DNA of 38,349 bases from Ammoniphilus resinae (GTDB taxonomy: Bacteria > Bacillota > Bacilli > Aneurinibacillales > RAOX-1), in the NCBI RefSeq assembly GCF_017873965.1, contig NZ_JAGGKT010000028.1, forward strand, positions 1 through 38,349, given 5' to 3'. This document shows, piece by piece, positions 1 through 8,239 of this stretch (within the stretch, counting starts at the first letter, position 1; every line of letters begins with the position of its first letter). The notes below the pieces were generated by a model. It saw nothing but the letters and a program-made list of their open reading frames with translations. It had not been told where the DNA came from and searched no databases. Position numbers and translations under genes: made by a program.

Positions 1-780
1 GTACCGGAGGCTCAGGCCGAGAAGCCATTTAGCGAGATGACGCCAGAGGAGAAGGCCGCTGCGAAAGCGAAAGCCATTGCGGAAGCAAAAGCCAAAGCTG
101 CAGCCAAGTTAAAAGGTGAAGAACCTGCAGCCGCTGTACCGGAGACTCAGGCAGAGAAGCCGTTTAGCGAGATGACGCCAGAGGAGAAAGCCGCTGCGAA
201 GGCAAAAGCGATTGCTGAAGCAAAAGCCAAGGCTGCTGCTAAGTTAAAAGGTGAAGAACCTGCAGCCACTGTACCGGAGGCTCAGGCAGAGAAGCCGTTT
301 AGCGAAATGACACCGGAAGAAAAGGCCGCCGCGAAGGCCGCTGCCGTTGCTGCTGCCAAGGCAAAAGCTGCTGCGAAGCTCCAGGGAGGAGACGCCGCAC
401 CAGCGCCAGCCGCCGAAAAACCAATCAGCGAGATGACGCCGGAAGAAAAAGCTGCCGCGAAGGCCGCCGCTGTTGCTGCTGCTAAGGCGAAAGCTGCTGC
501 GAAGCTCCAGGGAGGAGCCGAAGCGCCAGCCGCTGACAAACCAATCAGCGAAATGACGCCGGAAGAAAAAGCTGCCGCGAAGGCCGCCGCTGTCGCTGCA
601 GCCAAGGCGAAAGCTGCTGCTAAAGCACAGGGTGGAGCGGATGCCGAACCCGCTGGCGACGATGACAAGGCAAAGGCGATTGCCGCTGCCAAAGCCAAAG
701 CTGCTGCCGTGGCTGCCGCGAAGGCCAAAGCCGCTGCTGCAGGTGCTGCAAAAGCCGCCGGAGGAGCTGCTGCTGGAGCA
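1..780 (+). repeat. In-frame coding repeats of the NuoC N-terminal extension
   Basis: GTACCGGAG recurs at 1, 136 and 271, giving 135-bp (45-codon) units. From about 289 the units become ~123-126 bp and begin with EKP(F/I)SEMTPEEKAAAK. After 660 only AKAKAAA-type repeats remain. The array is all in frame and continues left of the window. The antisense strand is also open here only because of the biased Ala/Lys codon composition. Confidence 0.9.
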
Positions 781-1287
781 ACCGCCGCTGCGCCAAGCAC
801 GCCGTCACCGAAACAGCCAGTCCTTGACTTGATCGTTAAGGTGATCACGGAGAAGGTCGGCGCGGATGCGATTGAGGAGAGCTATATTCGCGAGAATAGC
901 GAGCATATGCCGACGATCGTGGTGAAGCGGGAGAAGTGGCTGGAGGTCGCTACCCTACTAAAAAATGATCCGGAATTAGACTTTAACTATGTTTCAAATC
1001 TCCTAGGAGTAGATTATAAGAGCCATATGGAGTCTGTCACATATTTACATTCTTTAACGAAAAGGCATTCCCTGAGCGTTCGGGTGAAGACACCTGATCG
1101 GGAGGATACCAAAATCCCTTCGATTGCCAATCTATGGAGAACCGCCGACTGGCATGAACGGGAAAGCTACGATTTGCTAGGCATCGTCTACGAGGGACAT
1201 CCAGACATGCGTCGGATCCTTCTTACCGATGATTGGGTAGGGCATCCTCTTCGTAAAGATTACGTACAATTCGACGAGGAGGTGTAA
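1..1287 (+). CDS. nuoC: NADH-quinone oxidoreductase subunit C (NuoC), 5'-partial, with Ala/Lys-rich repeat extension
   Basis: The frame is open from base 1, so the true start lies left of the window; 428 residues are visible. The last ~150 residues (from about base 820) are the 30-kDa complex I subunit, with the family signature near the C-terminus: WHERESYDLLGI, then EGHPDMRRILL and GHPLRKDY. NuoC helps form the peripheral arm next to NuoD. Everything before it is low-complexity: SEMTPEEKAAAKA blocks followed by AKAKAAAK helices. The first units repeat exactly every 135 bp (bases 1, 136, 271), and later ones are shorter and Gly/Ala-richer. The extension is probably helical and highly charged; its function is unknown. 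The stop is followed 5 bases later by nuoD, so the genes are co-transcribed. Confidence 0.95.
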   Translation, partial: VPEAQAEKPFSEMTPEEKAAAKAKAIAEAKAKAAAKLKGEEPAAAVPETQAEKPFSEMTPEEKAAAKAKAIAEAKAKAAAKLKGEEPAATVPEAQAEKPFSEMTPEEKAAAKAAAVAAAKAKAAAKLQGGDAAPAPAAEKPISEMTPEEKAAAKAAAVAAAKAKAAAKLQGGAEAPAADKPISEMTPEEKAAAKAAAVAAAKAKAAAKAQGGADAEPAGDDDKAKAIAAAKAKAAAVAAAKAKAAAAGAAKAAGGAAAGATAAAPSTPSPKQPVLDLIVKVITEKVGADAIEESYIRENSEHMPTIVVKREKWLEVATLLKNDPELDFNYVSNLLGVDYKSHMESVTYLHSLTKRHSLSVRVKTPDREDTKIPSIANLWRTADWHERESYDLLGIVYEGHPDMRRILLTDDWVGHPLRKDYVQFDEEV

Positions 1288-1292
1288 TCTGT

Positions 1293-2399
1293 ATGGGAAC
1301 GATAACAACCGAAGAAATGATGCTCAACATGGGGCCGCAGCATCCAAGTACGCACGGGGTTTTGCGCTTGGTCGTGACGCTCGATGGGGAGACGATTAAA
1401 GCCGTTGACCCGGTCATCGGGTACCTGCACCGCGGAACGGAAAAGCTGGCGGAAGACCTGAATTACACGCAGATTATCCCGTATACAGACCGGATGGATT
1501 ATCTAGCGGCAATGCTAGGTAACTACAACATTGTGCACTGTGTGGAGACCGCGCTAGGTTTAGAGATTCCAGAACGTGCTGAATATATCCGCGTGATCGC
1601 GATGGAGCTGCAGCGGATTGCCAGCCACTTGGTGTGGTGGGGAACCTACCTGATGGATATTGGAGCGACAACGCCCTTCCTGGTAGCCTTCCGCGACCGG
1701 GAGACGATCTTGAACTTTTTCAATGAATTGTCCGGAGCTCGTTTGACCTACAACTACATGCGTGTAGGCGGGGTGAAATGGGATGTTCCGCCAGGATGGG
1801 TGGAGCGTGTAGGGGAATTCGTGCAGTATATGAAAAAAGAATTAGCAAGCTATCACCAGCTTGTTACCGGAAATGAAATCTTCCTCAAGCGTGTAATCGG
1901 GGTAGGTGCCTATACAGCGGAACAGGCGATCAACTATGGACTCACCGGGGTTACGCTACGCTGTACCGGGGTAAAATGGGATTTACGCCGCGATGAGCCA
2001 TATTCGATCTATGATCGTTTTGAATTCGATGTTCCCACTGCAACAGAGGGAGACTGCTGGGCCCGCTATCGCCTGCGGATGGAAGAAATCGTACAATCTT
2101 TACGGATTGTCGAGCAAGCGGTTGCTCAATTTCCAAATGATGGGGATTTCATGGCGAAAGTGCCACGGGTCATCCGTCCACCTGCTGGAGAATGTTACAC
2201 CCGCATGGAAAGCTCGAAGGGTGAGCTCGGAACCTACATTTACAGCGAAGGAAAAGATAAGCCTTACCGCTTGAAGTTCCGTCGTCCGTCCTTCGTCAAC
2301 CTGTCGATCCTGCCAGAAATCCTGAAAGGTGAAAACATGGCGAATACGGTGGCGATTTTAGGGAGTATTGATATTGTGCTAGGGGAGGTTGATGCGTAA
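1293..2399 (+). CDS. nuoD: NADH-quinone oxidoreductase subunit D (NuoD)
   Basis: The product is 368 residues, the usual length for stand-alone NuoD. It starts with the family signature MGPQHPSTHGVLRL, which contributes to the quinone pocket, followed by YLHRGTEKL and the Q-site region ending NTVAILGSIDIVLGEVDA. NuoD is the 49-kDa subunit that holds the quinone site together with NuoB and NuoH at the membrane junction. The ATG is preceded by GAGGAGGTG. The stop codon overlaps the nuoH start by one base (TAATG), which indicates translational coupling. NuoH follows directly, with no nuoE, F or G between, the arrangement typical of 11-subunit complexes that lack the NADH-dehydrogenase module. Confidence 0.97.
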   Translation: MGTITTEEMMLNMGPQHPSTHGVLRLVVTLDGETIKAVDPVIGYLHRGTEKLAEDLNYTQIIPYTDRMDYLAAMLGNYNIVHCVETALGLEIPERAEYIRVIAMELQRIASHLVWWGTYLMDIGATTPFLVAFRDRETILNFFNELSGARLTYNYMRVGGVKWDVPPGWVERVGEFVQYMKKELASYHQLVTGNEIFLKRVIGVGAYTAEQAINYGLTGVTLRCTGVKWDLRRDEPYSIYDRFEFDVPTATEGDCWARYRLRMEEIVQSLRIVEQAVAQFPNDGDFMAKVPRVIRPPAGECYTRMESSKGELGTYIYSEGKDKPYRLKFRRPSFVNLSILPEILKGENMANTVAILGSIDIVLGEVDA

Positions 2400-3400
2400 T
2401 GAGTCAATTCTTGGCACAACCTCTAGGTTGGGGCACGGGACTGATTTTTGCTCTGTCCGCTGTCGTCCTCTTGGGGGTCGTACTTGGTTTCGTAACCTAT
2501 GCGATTTACTTTGAACGAAAAGTCGTCGGATGGGTGCAGTTCCGTCACGGTCCAACCCGGACCGGTCCACTCGGCTTGCTGCAGACCGTGGCAGACGTTT
2601 TGAAGCTTTTGCTAAAGGAAGATATTATCCCAGCACTCGCTGACAAACCGTTGTTCGTTCTGGCGCCGCTGATTGCGTTCGTACCGTCTTTTGCTGTCTT
2701 GGCAACCTTGCCTTTTACCGAGTCGATCCACTTTGCTGATTTGGGCATTGGATTGCTTTACTATATTGCGGTCTCCGGGATTACCACCTTGGGTTCACTT
2801 TGCGGAGCTTGGGCGGCCAACAACAAGTACTCCATCATCGGGGGGATGCGTGCGGCTGCACAGATGATCAGTTATGAAATTCCGCTGATCATGTCCTTGG
2901 TTGGGGTTATCTTGATGACTGGAAGCTTGAACTTGATCGATATTGTCAACAAGCAAGCGGAAATGGGGATGTGGTTTTTCATCCCGCAAATTCTCGGATT
3001 TGGGATCTTTATCATCGCGTCTCTTGCTGAGTTAAGCCGGACCCCATTTGACATCGTGGAAGCAGAATCCGAGCTGGTTGCTGGTCATATGACTGAGTAC
3101 AGTGGATTCCGTTATGCGTTTTTTATGTTGGCCGAGTATGTGTATGTGTTCGGGATGGCGTCGATTACGACGCTGGTATTCTTGGGAGGATGGCTGCCGC
3201 CATTTGAATTCCTCGGGTTCATTCCAGGAATCGTGTGGTTTATCTTAAAGTTCTCTTTTATGGTGTTTTTCTACATGTGGCTGCGGGCAACGTTCCCTCG
3301 GATGCGTGCGGACCAGCTGATGCAATTGGGATGGAAGGTCCTCTTGCCGCTGTCGCTTGTGAACATTTTTGTAACAGCCCTTCTGAAAGAACTCCTGTAA
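2399..3400 (+). CDS. nuoH: NADH-quinone oxidoreductase subunit H (NuoH)
   Basis: A 333-residue hydrophobic protein with about eight membrane segments. The family signatures are present: ERKVVGWVQFRHGPTRTGP after the first helix, and the acidic loop SRTPFDIVEAESELVAG with EYSG, which borders the quinone channel. NuoH anchors the peripheral arm to the membrane arm and contributes to the quinone chamber and the first proton route. The start overlaps the nuoD stop by one base. A 130-bp gap follows before nuoI, the longest gap in this operon, with no obvious terminator. Confidence 0.97.
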   Translation: MSQFLAQPLGWGTGLIFALSAVVLLGVVLGFVTYAIYFERKVVGWVQFRHGPTRTGPLGLLQTVADVLKLLLKEDIIPALADKPLFVLAPLIAFVPSFAVLATLPFTESIHFADLGIGLLYYIAVSGITTLGSLCGAWAANNKYSIIGGMRAAAQMISYEIPLIMSLVGVILMTGSLNLIDIVNKQAEMGMWFFIPQILGFGIFIIASLAELSRTPFDIVEAESELVAGHMTEYSGFRYAFFMLAEYVYVFGMASITTLVFLGGWLPPFEFLGFIPGIVWFILKFSFMVFFYMWLRATFPRMRADQLMQLGWKVLLPLSLVNIFVTALLKELL

Positions 3401-3530
3401 TGCGGATGACCATGCAAAAGGTGGTATGACCGCTTCTGTTTGAATAGATCAGGATAACGACTGTGCGGCCGTGTGAGTGTTCAGGATGAACCGTTCCCAC
3501 GTTCGACGGAAAACAAAGGGGTGAAATAAA

Positions 3531-3947
3531 ATGTTAGGATTAGCAAAGGGATTATCCTATACCTTGAAGACGTTGGTCGGAAAAAAGGTGACGCTGAAAT
3601 ATCCGGATGAGCCGATCATCATGCCGGACCGCTTCCGGGGGATTCAGCACTTTGACCCGGAGAAATGCATCGTCTGCAACCAATGCGCGCGGATTTGTCC
3701 GACCCAATGTATTGATCTGACGGGGAAAAAGCCGGATGATCCGGAGAAAAAAGGTAAAGTGATTAACACCTACGATATCAATTTTGAAATTTGTATTTTA
3801 TGTGATTTGTGCACGGAGGTTTGTCCGACAGAGGCGATTGTGATGACGAATAACTTCGAATTGGCCTCGTTTAGCCGCGATGAACTATTTAAAGATATGA
3901 AATGGCTGCACGAAAACAATACCAATGTCAGAAAGGAACAGCACTAA
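3531..3947 (+). CDS. nuoI: NADH-quinone oxidoreductase subunit I (NuoI), 2x[4Fe-4S] ferredoxin-like
   Basis: 138 residues. Two complete CxxCxxCxxxCP motifs are visible: C46, C49, C52, C56 and C88, C91, C94, C98. They bind clusters N6a and N6b, which pass electrons toward NuoB and quinone. The protein is shorter than the proteobacterial NuoI (~180 residues) but normal for Bacillales. AAGGGGTGA lies before the ATG. The stop is followed after one base by the nuoJ start. Confidence 0.97.
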   Translation: MLGLAKGLSYTLKTLVGKKVTLKYPDEPIIMPDRFRGIQHFDPEKCIVCNQCARICPTQCIDLTGKKPDDPEKKGKVINTYDINFEICILCDLCTEVCPTEAIVMTNNFELASFSRDELFKDMKWLHENNTNVRKEQH

Positions 3948-3948
3948 T

Positions 3949-4452
3949 ATGAGCGGACAATTTGTTGCGTTTTTTATCCTTTCGCTTCTGACCATTGGCG
4001 GCGCTGTTTTCATGATTAGCCTGCAAAAGGTGGTCCACCAAGTGGTGGCCTTGGCCTTTTCTTTTCTCAGCATTGCAGGCTTATACGTAATGTTGGAAGC
4101 GGAATTTGTAGCGGTAACGCAGGTTCTTGTGTACGCCGGCTCGATCTCGATCTTAATGCTCTTTGGGATCATGCTCACCAGACATGATGCACATGAGGAT
4201 ACGGGTCGCGGGAAATTTAAATTTTTAGCATTTATAGTCGTGGCTGCCTTCTTCGTTCTTGTGTTTATGGGAATCCAAACGATGAACATTGAAGGGACAC
4301 CAGCCAACTTTTCGCAGCAAAACAATGTGCTTGAGATCGGGAAATTGATGTTTAGCCAATACGTCATTCCATTCGAAATCATGTCGGTCTTGCTGCTGGT
4401 CGCGCTCGTCGGGGCGATTATTCTGGCAAAAAGGGAGGCCGATGACAAATGA
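3949..4452 (+). CDS. nuoJ: NADH-quinone oxidoreductase subunit J (NuoJ)
   Basis: 167 residues with five predicted membrane helices; the third carries the characteristic [21 protein letters not shown] segment (pi-bulge helix of ND6/NuoJ). An in-frame ATG exists at 3925, but it lies inside nuoI. The ATG at 3949 has GAAAGGAA about 8 bases upstream and is the better start. The stop overlaps the nuoK start by four bases (ATGA). NuoJ forms part of the E-channel linking the quinone site to the antiporter-like subunits. Confidence 0.96.
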   Translation: MSGQFVAFFILSLLTIGGAVFMISLQKVVHQVVALAFSFLSIAGLYVMLEAEFVAVTQVLVYAGSISILMLFGIMLTRHDAHEDTGRGKFKFLAFIVVAAFFVLVFMGIQTMNIEGTPANFSQQNNVLEIGKLMFSQYVIPFEIMSVLLLVALVGAIILAKREADDK

Positions 4453-4760
4453 CGGTACCTTTAGCTTCCTATCTGTTGGTCGCATTGATTCTCTTTTGTA
4501 TTGGGCTTTACGGGGCTTTAACGAAGCGAAATGCAGTGATAGTCCTGCTTTCGATGGAATTGATGCTCAATGCGGTCAATATTAATCTTGTTGCGTTTGC
4601 GAAATTTGGTGCCTTTGCGAATTTGACCGGGCAGATTTTTTCTCTGTTTAGCATTACCTTGGCTGCAGCGGAAGTTGCTGTCGGGTTGGCTATTCTGATC
4701 TCTTTATATCGCAACCGCAGGACGGTCAATGTCGATGAGATGGATCTGTTAAAGAGGTAA
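4449..4760 (+). CDS. nuoK: NADH-quinone oxidoreductase subunit K (NuoK)
   Basis: 103 residues with three membrane helices, the standard size. The membrane-embedded glutamates of the family are in [17 protein letters not shown] and [17 protein letters not shown], which take part in proton conduction. It is translationally coupled to nuoJ by a 4-base overlap. A 73-bp spacer separates it from nuoL. Confidence 0.97.
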   Translation: MTVPLASYLLVALILFCIGLYGALTKRNAVIVLLSMELMLNAVNINLVAFAKFGAFANLTGQIFSLFSITLAAAEVAVGLAILISLYRNRRTVNVDEMDLLKR

Positions 4761-4833
4761 AGAATGGATCTAGCGAAGAGATTACGAAAAGAAATGTCAA
4801 CCTACTCTAGTGTGAAAGGAAGGGCGATATCAA

Positions 4834-6711
4834 ATGATGTCTAGCGCATGGTTGATTCCTCTCCTTCCGCTTGCGGCCTTTCTGCTGTTGGTGGCCTTCG
4901 GTCGGCAACTAAAAGAAAGTTCGGCCTATATTGGGATTTTGGCTACCTTGGCAGCTTTTGTCCTGGCTTTAGGAACGTTCCTTGAACGGTTTGCAGCGGG
5001 AGCAGAGAATTATTATTTTGCGTTTCAATGGCTAACCTTTGGAAATAAAGTAATTGATATGGGATTTGAAGTGAACCAGCTGAATGCCATGATGCTCGTT
5101 ATTGTTACCTTTGTCAGCTTGCTGGTGCACATTTATTCCAAAGGTTATATGCATGGTGATGAACGGTTTCCAGTGTTTTATTCGTACCTGGCGCTGTTTA
5201 CGTTCTCGATGCTTGGCCTGGTGATTTCACCGAATTTATTGCAGGTCTATATTTTCTGGGAGTTGGTCGGGGTTTGTTCCTTCTTGCTCGTCGGATTCTA
5301 TTTCTATAAACCAGAAGCGAGAGCCGCCGCGAAAAAAGCTTTTATCGTCACGCGGATTGGGGATGTCGGGTTGTTCATCGGGATTTCCCTCTTGTTCTGG
5401 TATGTGGGAAGCTTTAATTTTTCAGATATCTTCACGGCTTTGCAAAATGGGGCGATGGAGTCCTGGCAGATCACCCTTGTAGGGATTCTGATCTTCATCG
5501 GGGCGGTCGGTAAATCCGGTCAATTCCCGCTCCATACGTGGTTGCCAGATGCGATGGAAGGTCCGACACCGGTTTCCGCTTTGATCCACGCAGCAACGAT
5601 GGTTGCCGCTGGGGTGTACTTGGTAGCGGTGATGTTCCCGCTTTATCAGGCCTCTGTGGATGCCAGCTTGGTGGTTGCCTATATCGGAGGATTTACCGCG
5701 ATCTTTGCGGCTTCGATCGGGTTGACACAGCGTGATATCAAAAGGGTTTTGGCTTACTCCACGGTGAGTCAGCTCGGTTACATGATGCTCGCCCTTGGGA
5801 TGGCTTCTGTTGCGGGTTATGTAGCGGGTACGTTCCATTTGATGACCCATGCTTTCTTCAAAGCCTTGCTGTTCTTGGCCGCAGGTAGTGTGATTCATGC
5901 GGTGCATACGCAGGATATTTTTGAAATGGGCGGTTTGTTTAAAAAGATGCGCGTCACTGGAACGGTGTTCCTGATTGGTTGCTTGTCGATCGCCGGGATT
6001 TTCCCTTTTGCCGGGTACTGGTCGAAGGAAGAAATCCTTGGGGCTGTCTACAATAAAGGTCACCTTGGATTGTTCGCTGTCGGTGTGATTGCCGCGTTCT
6101 TTACCGCTTTCTATATGTTTCGATTGTTCTTTGCCACGTTTACGGGGGAAGCTGCGGATGATACGAAAAAGGTCCACGAATCTCCTTTGGTCATGACGGT
6201 TCCGATGATTCTGTTGGCGATCTTGGCGGTTGTCGCTGGGTTCATTAACACGCCGGGAAATCCGGTTCTAGGTCATTGGTTAACGGAGACCATGGCCGGT
6301 GCAGAAGAAGCGCACCATGCGCCGTTCTGGATTTCTGTGGTCGCGACGTTGGTTTCTCTGCTGGGGATTTTCCTCGCTTGGCTGATGTACGGGAAGAAGT
6401 CTGTTTCCCGCGGTGCCATTGCCGAACCGTTTCCTTGGTTATACCAATTGTCGTACCGCAAGTATTACATCGATGAGTTGTATAACAATGTCATTGTAAG
6501 GCCACTGCGGGTGTTTGGAGAATTCCTCACCATGGTGGATGTCTATATTATTGATGGGCTGGTGAAGCTTGTTGCCGGCTTTACCAAAGAGCTCGGCCAC
6601 GCCGGCGCTCGCGTGCAAAACGGTCAGATTCAAACCTACGGTTTGATTGCCTTCTTGGGAATTGTGCTGCTGGTCATTGGGCTGACGTTCGGAAGGGGGT
6701 ATCTAGGGTAG
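4834..6711 (+). CDS. nuoL: NADH-quinone oxidoreductase subunit L (NuoL)
   Basis: 625 residues, the usual length, with about 16 membrane helices and the long C-terminal lateral-helix region. Antiporter-like motifs are present: E143 in IFWELVGVCSFLLVGFYF, K227 in GAVGKSGQFPLHTWLPDAM, and EGPTPVSALIHAATMV with H252. NuoL is the distal proton-pumping subunit. Two ATGs are adjacent (4834 and 4837), and either is possible after AAAGGAAGG. The stop (TAG) directly abuts the nuoM ATG. Confidence 0.97.
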   Translation: MMSSAWLIPLLPLAAFLLLVAFGRQLKESSAYIGILATLAAFVLALGTFLERFAAGAENYYFAFQWLTFGNKVIDMGFEVNQLNAMMLVIVTFVSLLVHIYSKGYMHGDERFPVFYSYLALFTFSMLGLVISPNLLQVYIFWELVGVCSFLLVGFYFYKPEARAAAKKAFIVTRIGDVGLFIGISLLFWYVGSFNFSDIFTALQNGAMESWQITLVGILIFIGAVGKSGQFPLHTWLPDAMEGPTPVSALIHAATMVAAGVYLVAVMFPLYQASVDASLVVAYIGGFTAIFAASIGLTQRDIKRVLAYSTVSQLGYMMLALGMASVAGYVAGTFHLMTHAFFKALLFLAAGSVIHAVHTQDIFEMGGLFKKMRVTGTVFLIGCLSIAGIFPFAGYWSKEEILGAVYNKGHLGLFAVGVIAAFFTAFYMFRLFFATFTGEAADDTKKVHESPLVMTVPMILLAILAVVAGFINTPGNPVLGHWLTETMAGAEEAHHAPFWISVVATLVSLLGIFLAWLMYGKKSVSRGAIAEPFPWLYQLSYRKYYIDELYNNVIVRPLRVFGEFLTMVDVYIIDGLVKLVAGFTKELGHAGARVQNGQIQTYGLIAFLGIVLLVIGLTFGRGYLG

Positions 6712-8235
6712 ATGGATTCCATATTGCTGACATTACTGACGTTTTCACCATTGCTTGGATTGATCCTCTTGATCTTCATTCCCCGCACGCAAACGGGTGC
6801 GCTGAAGCTGATCGGGGTCCTCTCATCTGTGCTGCCTTTGATACTCGCTTTCGTGGTGTACGGGGCTTTTGATTTGAAGCAAGCTGGGTTGCAGTTTGTC
6901 GAAAAGCTGGAGTGGTTTTCGATTCCGGCCGAACAAGTGCAATTCCCAATCAACTATGAGCTTGGTGTCGATGGCTTGTCCATGCCGCTCGTCGTTTTGA
7001 CTGCCATTATCGGTTTCTTCGCGGCGATTGCCGGAACGATTTTTGTGGATAAGCGTTGGAAAGAGTTCTACATTTTGTTCACGATTATGTTAACGGGGAT
7101 GCTTGGGGTCTTTACCTCGCAAAACCTTTTCTTGTTCTTTATTTTCTTTGAAATGACCTTGATTCCAATGTTCTTCGTCATGGGAATTTGGGGCTTCAAG
7201 GATCGTGAAAAAGCGGCCATGAAGTTCTTGCTCTACAACGGGCTTGGCTCGGCGATTATGCTGATCGTGTTTGTGGCGATTTTCATGAGCGTCTGGACGT
7301 TGAATTTCACGGAAATCAAAACAGCTTTCACAGATCCCGGTTCACCGTTTAATACGCAGGGTTCACCGGTGTTTATTGGCGAAGGGCTGCGCTATGGCTT
7401 GTTTATCGCTTTGCTTGTCGCGTTTGCGATCAAAATGCCAATCGCTCCGTTGCACACCTGGATGATCAAAGCCTATACGGAGTCTCCAACGCCTGCGGTG
7501 TTGATTTCTTCTGGGGTTTTGATCAAAATCGGGGCTTACGGTTTGCTTCGCTTTAATGTCGGGTTCTTCCCGGAAGTGGCCCACCAGCTGGCTGGCTTGC
7601 TCGCTGTGCTCGGGGTCATCAATATTATTTATGGTTGCTTGCTCGCCCTTGTGCAAAACCGACTCAAATTGGTTCTGGCCTACTCCAGTATCAGCCATAT
7701 GGGGATCATTCTGCTCGGGGTTGCTGCGATGAATGAAGTTGGGTTCCAAGGGGCCGTGTTCCAAATGGTTTCCCACGGCTTAATCGCTGCCCTCATGTTC
7801 TTTATCGTCAGTGTGATTTTTGAACGGACGTCCACAGACCGTCTCGATGATCTGGGCGGGATTGCCAAATCCATGCCATTTGTATCGGGGATCTTCCTTA
7901 CCGCGGCCATGGCTTCGGCTGGTCTGCCAGGGATGTCTGGGTTTATCAGTGAGTTTACTGCCTTCCTTGGGCTTTTCAAGGAAATGCCAATTATTGCGGC
8001 CATCGGTACGCTGGGGATTATCCTCACAGCCGTTTACTTGCTTCGTGCGGTGTTAAACACGACCTTCGGTCCCACATCGGACAGATGGACTGTTCTTGCC
8101 GATGCCCAGCCGCTTGAGGTTTTGCCAATGGTCTTGGTGCTTGGTTTTATCGTTTTAATCGGGGTGTATCCTTCGGTACTTAGCGAACCACTTCAAGCGA
8201 CCTTACAAAATATTGTTCCAAGGATAGGAGGGTGA
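6712..8235 (+). CDS. nuoM: NADH-quinone oxidoreductase subunit M (NuoM)
   Basis: 507 residues, 14 membrane helices expected. The Mrp-antiporter signatures are present: E147 in FFIFFEMTLIPMFF, the KMPIAPLHTWMIKAY segment with its helix-breaking proline, and ESPTPAVLISSGVLIKIGAYG. It pumps protons next to NuoL and NuoN. Its ATG abuts the nuoL stop, and GGAAGGGGG inside the nuoL end serves as ribosome binding site. Confidence 0.97.
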   Translation: MDSILLTLLTFSPLLGLILLIFIPRTQTGALKLIGVLSSVLPLILAFVVYGAFDLKQAGLQFVEKLEWFSIPAEQVQFPINYELGVDGLSMPLVVLTAIIGFFAAIAGTIFVDKRWKEFYILFTIMLTGMLGVFTSQNLFLFFIFFEMTLIPMFFVMGIWGFKDREKAAMKFLLYNGLGSAIMLIVFVAIFMSVWTLNFTEIKTAFTDPGSPFNTQGSPVFIGEGLRYGLFIALLVAFAIKMPIAPLHTWMIKAYTESPTPAVLISSGVLIKIGAYGLLRFNVGFFPEVAHQLAGLLAVLGVINIIYGCLLALVQNRLKLVLAYSSISHMGIILLGVAAMNEVGFQGAVFQMVSHGLIAALMFFIVSVIFERTSTDRLDDLGGIAKSMPFVSGIFLTAAMASAGLPGMSGFISEFTAFLGLFKEMPIIAAIGTLGIILTAVYLLRAVLNTTFGPTSDRWTVLADAQPLEVLPMVLVLGFIVLIGVYPSVLSEPLQATLQNIVPRIGG

Positions 8236-8239
8236 GCCG

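Noticed and set aside
282-848. 188-residue Ala/Phe-rich open frame antisense to nuoC
   Set aside because: It mirrors the Ala/Lys repeat of NuoC; no ribosome binding site and no independent features.
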